64,000 nt of DNA from Oryza sativa Japonica Group (taxonomy: Eukaryota > Streptophyta > Magnoliopsida > Poales > Poaceae). The notes beneath the pieces are model-generated. The model searched no databases, had not been told where the DNA came from, and worked only from the letters and a program-made list of their open reading frames with translations. The stretch's first letter is position 1. The number at the start of each line of letters is the position of its first letter. Below, piece by piece: positions 49,701 through 61,659 of the stretch. The DNA lies in NCBI RefSeq assembly GCF_034140825.1, contig NC_089035.1:9661001-9725000 (forward strand), given 5' to 3'. The translations under genes and the position numbers were made by a program.

Positions 49701-51649
49701 AATACATAAAATCAGAAACTCTCCATGGAGTAGGGTTAACCTTTTAAGCTTCTAGATTCTAAGAGACCTCAAGCCTCTGATAGTCTGATACTACAAAGAT
49801 GCTGAAGTCATTTTTCATCAGCTACTGAGAGAAGACCAACTTTTCCAAATATGGCCTTGAAGATAAACCTAACTTGATATAGCATAATAACAGAAATATT
49901 TATACATAATAACGACAGCAAGCCCATAAGAAGCAGTTCCTTTCCCAGCAGATTAGCAGGGATCAAATCACTTAATTTGCATCTCCTAAATAAACTGAAC
50001 CAACTCTGGAAAAGTTGGGAAGCGTGTACTGGCCCGCAACTGCGTGTTCGGGAATATATGAATAATATGGAAAATAACGTACAGGTTTAATGCCATTGAG
50101 AAATCCTGAACAAAGTCTTTCAGAAAATTGGTCATGTACCACACAAATCTTATCATCGTCTAAGCTAAAGATTGGAAGTCCTCAAAACAACATAACTAAT
50201 TCTCCCTTTACGACCATTTTCCAGAGTTATAACATACAGTCCAAATTAATCCAGAGCGCTAAACTCCGCTAATTGAAAAACTGGCCACTTAGAGCAAGTT
50301 TAATAGTATAGCCAACTACTGGCTCTAAACCATCTATAACCAATTTAATAGCCAATTCATATAATAGTTACCTATAAACATATACTACAATATTAATACA
50401 TGGTCCCACCTATCATACACACATTGTGTCTTGGAGCTGGCTACATATCTGTAGCCCGGTGCTCCTCTCTCTCCTATTTTATCTTCTCAATATGTGTTTA
50501 TAGCTAGCTTATAGCCTACTATTTTACCTGCTCTTAGCACCAGGTGAAAATACAGATCAAAACAAAAATAAACTTCACTAACAATGGACCAGCCAAATGA
50601 AGAAAGACGAGAAGAACAGAGGACCACAGCCAACAGTGGGAGGAAATGGACAAACAACACGCTAAGCGAGCACCAATTCGTACCAGTTCAGGAGCTAATT
50701 CAACGTTAATGTTCCATCCAATCCACAGAATCCGCACGCGGAATGACGCAATCCAACTAACTATCCAATCTACTACAAGCCAAAAACGCGGACAAATCGA
50801 ATACCCAGATCTTCAGAAACTCGTATGCATCGCTCATCCATCGTCAGCGTTTCTTGCCGCTTCTAACGCGTCGGTGGCGGGCAAATCAATCCATCCACAG
50901 TACGAAAAGTACTACTACCAACATCCACAAACAGCCAAACGTACCTGATTTTGAGCCAACAAAACATGACTGATATTGTCTTTTGACCAGCAGAATAGTC
51001 AGGGGGTGAGAACCCAAGAATCAGGGACGAGCAACGGCCTACTGTGAAAACGACCGCACAAAAGTCTTGAAGAAAATAAAAGGTGGCCAAAATTAACACC
51101 CCAAGAACGAAATCACGCGCCTGAAAAGTTGGCAAGAACAGATAGATAGATAGATCGATCGATCGTTCGTCTAAAATGCACCGGAATCATCGGATCGAAC
51201 ATGGACCAAATCTCTTTCTACCCTAATCTCCCTCTACATATTTCAAAGGATGTTCCCAAGCGCATAGATGAAACTTCTCTCTCTTTTTTGAAAACCTTAA
51301 ATTGCGGATCAAGAACAATAGATCAAGAAGAGGAAAAATTAAACCGAGAGATCGAGGAGGGAGGCAGGGAGGGGATTGGAGACACGAATGGGACCTTGGT
51401 GTCGAGCATGACGGCGCAGAGGATGCCGGTGCTCTCCATGGCGGCGCGGAGGTTGTCGAGCGTCTCCTGGTGGTACTCGTGGGATCCGTGGGAGAAGTTG
51501 AAGCGCGCGACGCACATCCCGGCGCGGAGCAGCCGCCCGATCATCTCCACCGACCTCGACGCCGGCCCCAGCGTGCACACGATCTTCGTCTTGGGCCTCC
51601 GCCGCATCACCCCCGCGGCTCCCTCCTGCTGCTCCTCCATCACCGCCAT
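46771..51649 (-). CDS. Pyruvate kinase, cytosolic type
   Basis: Phosphoenolpyruvate + ADP to pyruvate + ATP, last step of glycolysis. Three exons, 51395-51649, 47660-48121 and 46771-47586, close in frame to 510 residues, the usual size. No transit peptide: RRRPKTKIVCTLGPASR starts by residue 16. Domains in order: barrel start CVARFNFSHGSHEYH (active-site N and R); B-domain region KKGQEITVSTDYSIKGDD to LPTLTEKDKEDI; DMIALSFVRKGSDL; FMVARGDLGMEIP (metal and substrate); GKPVVTATQMLESMI; RPTRAEATDVANAVLDGTDC and MLSGETAAGAYPE; and a C-terminal domain ending in SVIKLLTAN. All catalytic motifs are present. Intron 1 is 3.3 kb and carries a Tourist MITE. The start at 51649 gives MAVMEEQQEG; a second ATG three codons on is possible. 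Confidence 0.96.
50292..50533. mobile_element. Tourist (PIF/Harbinger) MITE in pyruvate kinase intron 1
   Basis: 242 bp, ends GAGCAAGTTTAATAG and CTATTTTACCTGCTC, flanked by TTA on both sides. Same family as 38005-38248. Confidence 0.88.
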
Positions 51650-52082
51650 CCTCCTCCTCCTCCTCGCTCTCGCTGGATCTCCCCCTCGACTTGGTCGGCG
51701 GCGGCGGCGGCGGAGGCGGAGATGGAGGTGGGTGTGGTTTCCTCTTTCTTCTTCTTGGTCTCCAAGAATGGAGGCGAGATGGGGGAAGGGTTAAATAAAT
51801 AAATAAATAGGGTTGGGCGAGGTGAAATTGGAAAGGGAACCAATGGGTGGGGAGATGCGGATGCAGCGGTGCGGTGGGTTGGGTTGGGTCCAACGGGAAA
51901 GGCCTCCACAATGTCGGTCAAAACTGTGGGGAGGTGTGGGCCGGGGGACTGACAGGTGGGGCCCACCCCGGGTGTGGGTGGGGGCTGGTAAAAAGATCTC
52001 CAGGAATAGGATGTTTCTTGACTGGAGGGCATATTTGCCCAGTTGTCCATCCATGCTGATGCTGGGGGGCGGTGGATACAAC

Positions 52083-52462
52083 CAAGGTTGTCTCTCAGGA
52101 TCGAGATAGGAAGTATCATTTTGCTCAAAGTAATATCGTATCGTAGTATCGGGATACTATGAGATTTTCTTTTTTTAAGTTTAATTAACATTTATATTAA
52201 TTATATATATAGCCATTCTATATAAAAAAAGTAGTAATGATATATGTCATGCAAATAGAGAGACATTTATCAAGAGAAACCATGTTGGTTTTGATATATT
52301 TAACTGATTTTCATATAAATTTGAGCATATTTAGTTACATTATTTTCAAACCATGTTATTTTAAATAATATTTTGTAGTATCCTAGGGATTGTACGTTTC
52401 GGCTTGGTAGGATCGTAGTATCGTAAGATACTGGGATACGAATCGGGATACTGACAACCTTG
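52083..52462. mobile_element. hAT-like MITE upstream of pyruvate kinase, 8-base target duplication
   Basis: Ends CAAGGTTGTC and GACAACCTTG are exact inverted copies. GATACAAC is repeated directly on both sides (52075-52082 and 52463-52470); counting one base differently gives 9. The interior has GTATCG..GATAC words in both orientations. About 430 bases upstream of the PK start codon. Confidence 0.85.
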
Positions 52463-52599
52463 GATACAACTTGCTGCCGTTCGATCTCCTCTTTTGGAGA
52501 TATTTTCAGCGCATGTAAAACGAGAAAAATAATTAATATATAATTAATTAATTATTAATAATTATAAATTTAAAAAGTATTTATTTAAATTTTTTAAAG

Positions 52600-52600
<1 letters not shown>

Positions 52601-52690
<90 letters not shown>
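52601..52690. repeat. (TA)n microsatellite, about 45 units
   Basis: Unbroken alternating AT over about 90 bases, between two copies of the AT-rich 'tttaaaaa' MITE-type sequence. Length in the real genome may vary and is prone to assembly error. Confidence 0.95.
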
Positions 52691-52695
<5 letters not shown>

Positions 52696-53837
52696 TTTAA
52701 AAAATATCATTTAACAGTTTGAAAAGCGTGCAAACCAAAAACAAGAAAATTAAAGTTTGAAGTTGAAGAAAACTTGGCTTTGTGTTATTTTGTTTGATAG
52801 AATGTTTAAATATATTTTGCATTAATTTCAAAATATTAAAATGAACCAGGATATGATGTTTCTAATCACGTAGGTTAGTAGTATATTTTAAAACAGAGGG
52901 AGTAATACCTTTTATGTCCGTTCGAGCACGTAAAATGAGAAAGCCATTTGTGTATAATTAGTTAAACTTTAATCATTTTAAACTTATGAGACTATATTTA
53001 TATGATATTTTACAATAACTTATATATAAAAAGTTTTCACGTAAATTATACTGTTTAACAGTTTAAAAAGCACACTACCGAGTGCCAAAATAAAATATAT
53101 ATCTTTATTAGGGGCATTTAACATATCCCATCCACAGAAATGGTGTTCTCAAGGAAAGGAAAGAAAATCCACTGAAATGGTAGTACATCTATCATATCTG
53201 GTGGTTTGCCCTGCTGGTTTCCGTTGGCTGTCTCCTGCAAACCGTGCACGCGCGCCTTGGGAGCGAAGCCGAGTCGCACGCAGAAATTGACCGGGCGCGT
53301 CGTACGACACACACGCAGAAATTAAATGCGTCTCGTTCTAGAAGAGTTGGAGTCACGGGGGAATTTCTCGTCCTCTTTTTTTGTTGGAAACTTTGAACGT
53401 CTTTGAACCCAAAAAAAAAAAAAAGGTCGGTGGGAGAACAAAATCGCAAATGGCTTATGCATTTCGGATATGATTAAAAGAACTCTTTTGATTTCAATCT
53501 CCATCGTACAAATATCAAGTTTGGCACCATGATGTTACAACCGTTTTTGTATTTTTGCAAATGTATAGTGCTTCAGTTGTCAGTTCGATAAAAATAGCCC
53601 TTTTTTAAAAAAAAAAATCGGTGGAGCATTTCGTTTTCTCTCGTGTTTAATAGTGGTATAGACGTATAGCTGTTTAAAGTTAATATAATAAATAATATGT
53701 CCCCACAGCCAGCAATAGCGCCCCACCTGCTGGTCGAGATCAATTAGTACTTATTCTATTAAACTAAACCATATGTTCAGATTCTCTTCTCGAGCATTCT
53801 CTCTTTAATCTATGCTCTTTCCACCGAATCAACTTAA

Positions 53838-54180
53838 GTCCTGTTTGGTTACATGGGCTAATGTTTAACCCTCATCTTTTAGTCTCAAATTAGTCCTCAA
53901 GGATTTAAACAGGTGGGCTAATTTTGAGCTAATGTAAATTAGCCCCTCCTCGAAACATTAGCCCCTCCAAGGGGTGCTAATGGGGCTAATTTTGTGTGGG
54001 GAACATCAAAAAGCAGCTCTCTCTCTCCTTCTCTCTCCTCTCTTTCTACTCTCTCCACCTTTTAGCCTTAAATTATACCATGGATCCAAACATACCACCC
54101 TAGGCTAATGTTTAGCCTACCAATTCATAACTAAACATTAGCTCTCAAAATTAGCCCTGAGCTAATCTTCCAAACAGGGC
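53838..54180. mobile_element. MITE with G(T/C)CCTGTTTGG ends and GCTAAT sub-repeats
   Basis: Left end GTCCTGTTTGGTTACATGG, right end CCAAACAGGGC in inverted orientation. The interior repeats 'gctaatgttta' and 'attagcc' in both orientations. No certain target duplication. Confidence 0.7.
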
Positions 54181-55256
54181 TCTATACATATGCCACGCGT
54201 ATCGTGCATCCGTTCTGGCGAACATTCCCAACAACTATATATAAAAAAAGAAAAGACAAAATATTTAACCATCAGCGTTCACTAATTTAACACCTAACCT
54301 ACATATGGCTTACACATATGGTAAATATCTAAAATGATAAATAGTTAAAATGCCATAAAAATGAACTAGTACTAGTACACTTGGTCCAAATTGGTATCCG
54401 TCTCTTTACGAAACAATGAGCTTCAACTTCTTTTAGAATATCCAGCTATCAAAAGCTCGTCAGACAATTTAGATTTTTCACCTAAAATCTAACTAAAAGC
54501 CAGAGATTAGGTTTCCTAGCTTGTCCAGATTCTTACCAGCTGTTTTTAAGAATTTTAAGTTCCACAAATAAACCCTTATATTCATCCCTAATTGGAGTAA
54601 TCCAAAGCGATTTTATCAAATTTCACAGTTTCACTTTTCAAAGATTTTTCCATTTGTCCTATTAGCAACCATGAAAACGACCAAAAAGCACCTAAAAATC
54701 TAAATTTAAATTCGGCGTTGAATTTTATAATTCAACAACGAGCCAAGCATACAACAGCGCAGTGCAATAACCACAAACTAACTAGCTCCACCTACTAGAC
54801 ATTCTGGAGCAGTGTAAAAAAAAAAAAACAGGCTTGAATTTGATCAGAAACAGCAGCCGGCAGATGCTACATCCAGAGTGATGAATATCCAGGATGTAGT
54901 TCATAAATATACTATTCATAACTCAGAAACACTCAGATTGTTACAAACAACAGTCTAGCATCTTTGGGGTGGCATAGAAAAATTGAGCAAATACGTTTAC
55001 AGGGAAGAGTGGTAAAAGAAAATCTACCGACAAATCAGGGTGAGGAATTTCGCGATATCCTACAGCTTTTGTTCAAAAATTTTTCTTGCCAAACTAATGC
55101 TGCTTCGGTGGCAATCCGAGTGCTGAACTCCAAGAATTCCAGTTTCATATGCTATTCTATTCATATAATAAACCTGTTAAACCTCTCTTGTGAGTATGGC
55201 TGTATGGTGAGAGTTGTTTTCCTTGTAGCAAGTTCATTATTGTCTCACCCCATAAT

Positions 55257-58200
55257 TTAGAGTTCATCATGGTCACGCTGGTTCGAAGATGCCTTGAGCT
55301 TCTGTTCCAATTCCTGTTACATTAGCACAATTCCGTAAGCTTCAACCTATATTGGGAAAAAGAAAGAACAGAACAAATTAGCCAGAGGGTGAGAAAGAAC
55401 CTTCAGTTTTTGTTCATCGCAAAGCGCTGGAGTCGATAATACAGCCACATACCTGTCACATGAAGTAGGCATGTAAGTTAAAGAGTAATGTGCATTTTCA
55501 GGAAAAGGTGGAAGGTGTATGTAGAGAAATCAACATACTCGCATCTACTAGGCTCATCGACACCATTAAGTTCATTGTTCAGCCCGCATCGAAGCCTAAC
55601 CTGTATCATAAGGCAAGCCATATTTTATTAAGTTTCAAGACCTGCAAACAGAAACAGACAATCCATCTTAAGATAACGGGCACGAAGGCATGAAAAGGAG
55701 AAGCACCTTTAGACTTCGGTCAGGGCCATTCCAGCATCTGTCTCCATTTGAAAATTGCATTACTCTGTAGGATTCTTCAAATTTGTCCCAGCGCCTGACA
55801 GCAGAAAAAAATTATGTTATCGCACAAAACAACTGCAAAATCACTATTCTGAGAGTAATAAAGTATTGCTTAACATAATGGTTCTGTACTTGTATGATGC
55901 ATGCACAGAGTTGGAATTTTGGAGCCATAAAGCAAACAAGAAAACAAAACATTGCATTCAATCAGCTCATATACAACCTTTTGCAGTATGTAAAGCTAGG
56001 TGGCCTGCTAGCTAAAACTGAGCAGGAGAGTTATTCTGAACTCTACGACTCTTTGCAAAGTGGTATAACCCATTATTAGGAAAAACTGAACTAGACATCT
56101 GCAGAGCAATAATAATGAAAACTTAGTACACCTGAAAGGAGGCTAACAAACATACCCCAGGCTGGTGGTACTATGTCCTTCAACCTGCGAAGCTTTCTTG
56201 AATGGACATACCTTGTAAACATACCTATCAATAAGAATAACAATAAACGAGGAATTAACAAAATATAGAATGGTAATAAAGTAAACCATGGAAATATTTA
56301 CGAGAGAGAGAGAGAGAGAGAGCGCATGTGAGGTTGGATGACTAATATACGTACTTGCCCTCCTTGCTCTCAAAGCACTGATCATAAAAGTAATAGAACT
56401 CCTTCTCCTTACCTAATAAGAATGTATTCCTTCAATTAATTTCAATATTATAGGCCTATCAAATAATATATGAACTAGACATAACTCTGATGAAGTCAAC
56501 ATCTAGAATACCTATCAACTCATATAATTCTTAAAAATGCATTTTTCCACAGTAATGAAGCTCAATGGTAAAAATATAATCAAGCTTTTCTTTACAGCTA
56601 TTAATGAAACACACTGCTGTCTAGTGTCCACCACAAAGGCGTTACTGCTGAAATTGGATATGGTAACGATAGAAAAATAGGAGAAAGGAAGAACACCCTC
56701 AACATGCCTTGCCTGCATGAGAGGTGACTTGAAAGTGCACATTCCTGCAAATGCTCCTACGACTTGAGTATTTATTTTCCAGTTTGAAGACAGGTTTTTC
56801 AATGCACAAGTTACCATTCTGGGACAAGTCAAATCATGCTAACTGGGTGATTTTTGCTAAGAACCATCAATATTAAAAGTAAAAAAAACTGGATGGCTTA
56901 GGCAGTAATTCAATGGTGGCAAGCGCTGCCATATATAAACTTGCAAGGCCATTATATAGCTAACAAGAATATACGAGTGACTTGTGCATTCAATCACCAA
57001 GTAAACAAACTTTCAACTGACTTACCAAAGTCGTGTTTTAGCTTATCTGTCAGAGTGGATATCCTAGACTGAATCTTGGACAGCTTTGAGCTTGCATCAT
57101 CATACTCCTTCCGAACACGAGAAGCCTCTAAAAAGGAGATCAATAAGTGACACAGCATCTCACATGATTTTTGAAGGATCATAGCAGGTAGAATACACAA
57201 CCTACCAGATAAATCCACAGGGGTCTTGAAAAAGTTGAATGTTCGTAAAACATTCTGTACAGTTTGCTGAATTTTATCCAGCCATGATGCTTGCCCAGAG
57301 GCAGTGAAATCTGACAGAACAAAAGAAAAAAGAAAAATCGATAACCAAATACAGAAAGGAGTCAAAGAAGAGAGATAGTGGGCAGGTTACATGAACCATA
57401 TACCTGAATGGTCATCACCTTTCTGATCATCATCAGACTTGTATGACGCAACATGCTCATCATGATCATCGACATATTCATCATCTGATTCATGTGAGAA
57501 GTCTTCATCATCATATTTATGTCTGTCATCCTCAACTTCTGAATGGTAACCAGCATAGCTGTCTTCAGCAGATTCTGGTACATCTGATTCATCTTCATGT
57601 GTTTCTTCTGAATGTTCTGGCATATCATGCTCAGCTTCATGCTCATTTTTATCATCTTTACTGACCTCATCAACCTTTTCTCCAGTCCATCTGGAAGCTA
57701 CCAGACGACCTAACTCCTCTCTTGATAAACCTTCTGAGTCAGCAGGAGTGGATTCCTACAAAATTTATCAATACAAGTTCACATTGCTTCAACCCTTGCA
57801 GTGCATTAGGAAAACCATGAAAATTACTGCTTGTACTGATATTTGTAATGTAACAACCCCTGGAAAAAGTTTTAACTGTATTCAACCAAGTACAATTGAA
57901 CATAAGGGCAGGAAAGATGTGCAAGTGTTGTACAAGTAGCAAGTGCTGGTGTTGGCATGGCTTATGGGGCATTAGACATCTAGCTACGAATGTTGGTTTA
58001 TTACACACTGCAGAGATCATCAGTTGGACTAATCCAAAGAGAGAGTCATAAATGGGTTGTTATGACATAATCAGACTTGAAAACATTTAAAGGGATTTGA
58101 ATCCATAAATTCATAAGGCTTATTCAGTTTGGAGGAATTTGAATCCATAGGAATAGGAAAGGTGAAGGAATAGGAATGTTTGCACACATCAATCCATATG

Positions 58201-61200
58201 AATTTTTCCAAGAGGTTTGAGTGGATGGAAAAATTCCTATATGTTTCCTCTATACAACTTGTACGAAAGGGAATTTTCCTTTGGTTTTCCTACTTCAATC
58301 CTATAAACTGAATGACACTCATAGGAATTAATCCTTAGGAATCCAAATCCTTTGTTTTTTCCTCCAAAACGAACTATTAGAAGGGAAATGGCTTGGTGCA
58401 CAGGGAAACAGGGGAACCTGCATATCCCTGTTAGTGAAAATACGATGGATCCAGCACATTTTGATGTTTCAAAAGTTCCAAAAACAAACATGAATGCAGT
58501 GCACATAAAATTATCTAAACCTGCAAAATTTCAATTTCAAAATCCATTGTATTAAGATCCAAATTTCATTCTTGTTTACCGATGCCATTGAGGACGAGTA
58601 TGAAACTGATATTTTTGTATATTTACTTAATTTTCAGAGCGCAACATACTACACACATGGTTTGCTTGAATGTTTCAAACACAATAACATGGCAAATTTG
58701 CAACGGAAGTACCGGTTCTTGGGACACCAAAACAGTCACATACCAAAGATTAGGTAAACAACATTACAAATTTAGATTTCAGTAACTATCATTAATATGC
58801 ATATGAGTGGCTCATATTCCATCATGTAGCTCAACTCACAACAGCAAATTAGATTTGAGGGCTGTTAGATTGGCCTATTGGAGGGATGTTTACAAGGAGG
58901 GCACTAAACGGTATAGAGTTATATATATTTAAAGAGGGTATGCAGGATATCAGTTTTTGAGTTATAATAGAGAGAAATGCACAATACTTTTTTGAAACAG
59001 GTTCAATCCCTGGAAGGAATATGCTATTATTAATATAATCAAATTTATCTCTACTATTGCCTCCAAAGAACAGGGAAAAACATATATCAAAAGGGCCCAA
59101 AGAATGACTCAGATGCAAAGCAGTTATTAAGTCACCTGCTCTTTAGTAGGTGCTGCAGATGTCTCCTCTGGTGGTGATTCATCAGCAGGTGCGGCTTTTA
59201 TGCTAATGTCATCTTGGCTTTCAGGATCATGCTGACATACAAACCCAATATATATATGGAAAAATCCCTCAATGTGATACTCCCTCCTTCCAAAAGTCTA
59301 AGACCTATTTCATTCTTTGGTTTTTCCAAAAGTCTAACTCCTATTTGTAGTCATTATGTGCTAAATTAAATTGTTGAGGAACCCAAGAAGCCATTTTAAT
59401 GCTTATTGGTTGCATGTTCATTGGTTTTGTCATATGGTGAATGAATTAATTGCTTCTTGGTCTTGGTGCAAAAAGAAATAGGACTCAGATTTTTGGAAGG
59501 AGGGAGTATGTAGCAGTAGAATTGTTAGTATTTTATAATAACGAAGTTAAATTATACCTGCTCAACAGATGACTCGCTTTCTGGTGTGTGATTGTCATGG
59601 CTCGTGGCATGTCCATCATGATGTTCAGCTACCTGTATTCATCATCAAAAACAAAATAATATAAATATCTCTTTATGGCATTGAGCTACCTAGTTGTGCA
59701 GTAAGTTCCTACAATTCATAAGTGAGGAACTGAGGATTAGTACAGCATAGTATCATATGTTACCACAGTGATGATCATTTTTATGTTCTTTATGACTAAC
59801 CATTACTGGTAAATTGTGGGGAAAAAGGTTATAAATAGCATTGATGGAACATCCAGTTGCTAGGATACATGGGGACTATCCGTTCTTGATGTATGTATGT
59901 ATGCATATGGTATCTCTGTTAAGAAGGCAGTTTAATGGTTCAGATCATCTAGCCCAAAACCTAAAATGAAGCCAACAATTTGAGGCTTTAAGTGCCACCA
60001 AGAAACTTAAGGTTCTGCACAATTATGACATAAATCCTGTACTTTTCGATAAACCATTGTTACAAAACTCTGTAGAACATTGATTTATCTTCTTATGTGA
60101 ATCATTTTGCGATAAAAATGCACTGAAACCATTGGAAGGATGGTAGTTCTCTCCCAAAGCATAGTAATTTCATGAGTATACAACACATAGCTGCACCCTA
60201 TTAGACGTGTCAACATGCTAACACCAGCTTAACTCGATTCAAGATATTAATGGTGAGGATGAAGAGTTCATCAGACAAAGGTATATATGGCAATCTAACA
60301 GATATATAGAAAGAATGCTAACCTTGCTCTCATCTTCTTGCACAGTTTCATGATTTTCCTGAGAATCTACCTCCTGAGAGGCATCTGACGCTTTCTTTTC
60401 ATCAGCAGCTTGCTTTTCGGCTTCTTCCTTCATCCTCTTTTCTTCCTTTTCTTTTCTTAAGCGTTCCTCTTCCTCTGCCTTCTCTATCAATTTCTTTTGT
60501 TCTGCACAACATGAGAAGTCATAGTTTAACACAAAATAAACTATCCATTGAAAATTAGCAGCGCCAACAGCATTTCCCAACATAACATTCTTTGGTAAAT
60601 GACTCAAGACAAACCGCCACGAAGAGCACACCTGTGAGCTTGTCAACAAGGCCTTGTAGTATTTTCTCTTCACCCTTCAGTTTCGCTAGCTCTGCCTCGT
60701 CTTTAGCAAATGCCACTTTTGCCTTTTGAATTTCCTGATTTCGAATAACAACTCCGCTTTTATATGTAGCTACTTTTTTCTTCAATTTATCCCTTGCCGC
60801 TTTACCAGCCTCCCAGCACGTATTCTTGCAAGTGACATTGCTATCATACTCATCACTCCCGTCGCAGCAATCTAAGAGGCAGCGACAAACACATATGGGT
60901 AATTAGAAAAAAATATAGCGGGAATTCCCTCAAGCACTATGTTTACGGAACAAAAGCACCCTAATCTCTAGCCTTACAATTGATTTTGTGTACATTTACT
61001 GTGTTTACATTTGAATGATACAGAGAATGGCCACCGATTATAATCCTCTTACCACAGATACCATCATTCACTCGCGACGAGAAGATCGTGATGGGAGAAT
61101 GCCCAGCATTCTGGCAGTAGAACTTCCCCTCCGGGCACGCCGATGTCCCTGCGCCAAGGCAAAAAGTAAACACAATTCGATTAAACAGCTCTCTTAGATT

Positions 61201-61658
61201 GCCTACAGTAAGTAGATTCGAGCTACTAGCACAAACACGAGAACCTAAAACCAGAACACCTCCGCAAAAAGCTAAGGCAAAAAAAAAGGGATAATCTTTT
61301 TCAGGCGAGAGCAAGGAAGCAACCTGGCTCGTCGGTGCCGTCGGGGCAGTCGCAGAAGTCGTCGTTGAGCTTGTCCCTGGCGAACCTCCCCGATCCGTCC
61401 CTGCACCTGATCACGCCGCCCCTGAAGTACGCCTCGTCTGCAGTGCAGTGCAGCCAGCCACCCCCGCCCCCACAGGCACCAAATCAAGAACCGCATCAAG
61501 CACCAAGAAAGAGAGATACAGGCAGATCCGGGGGGGGAGAAAAAGAACAAGATGGAACCTTGCGGCGGGATGCCGAGGGTGTCGAGCGGCGGCCTGGAGG
61601 CGGCTGCGGAGGCGGAGATCCGGAGGAGGAGGAGGAGGAGGATCGCGTGGAGCCCCAT
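55257..61658 (-). CDS. PRKCSH: Glucosidase II beta subunit, ER lumenal
   Basis: Non-catalytic subunit that holds glucosidase II in the ER and recognises N-glycans during glucose trimming; the plant form is needed for glycoprotein quality control (Arabidopsis PSL4). Sixteen exons close exactly to 614 residues: 61559-61658, 61324-61437, 61053-61148, 60632-60871, 60323-60501, 59558-59632, 59136-59231, 57404-57755, 57206-57310, 57026-57127, 56355-56412, 56156-56224, 55707-55794, 55539-55600, 55401-55452 and 55257-55313. A signal peptide is first ([20 protein letters not shown]). Two cysteine-rich LDLa-like modules follow ([19 protein letters not shown] and [18 protein letters not shown]). Then come a coiled coil ([20 protein letters not shown]), a long acidic region (about 240-430), a second coiled coil ([19 protein letters not shown]) and the MRH lectin domain (YEFYDQCF-type [54 protein letters not shown]). 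The C-terminus is HDEL, the ER retrieval signal. Confidence 0.97.
58104..58382. mobile_element. Eroded MITE in glucosidase II beta intron 7
   Basis: Imperfect inverted ends (AAGGCTTATTCAGTTTGGAGG against CCTCCAAAACGAACTATTAG) and interior 'ataggaata/tattccta' words in both orientations, as in the element at 5161-5528. Borders are approximate. Confidence 0.5.
59280..59506. mobile_element. Stowaway MITE in glucosidase II beta intron 6
   Basis: 227 bp with ends CTCCCTCCTTCCAAAAGTCT and AGATTTTTGGAAGGAGGGAG, flanked by TA. Typical Stowaway (Tc1/Mariner) ends and target site. Confidence 0.88.
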
Positions 61659-61659
61659 G

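Larger units (their letters stand above)
51650..55250. other. Spacer between pyruvate kinase and glucosidase II beta (both minus)
   Basis: Begins with the PK leader and promoter (to about 52070), then a hAT-like element, a TA microsatellite, further AT-rich MITE-like sequence (52690-53100), a MITE at 53838-54180 and unremarkable DNA. Frames at 51813-52109 and 53118-53449 have no domain. Confidence 0.55.
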
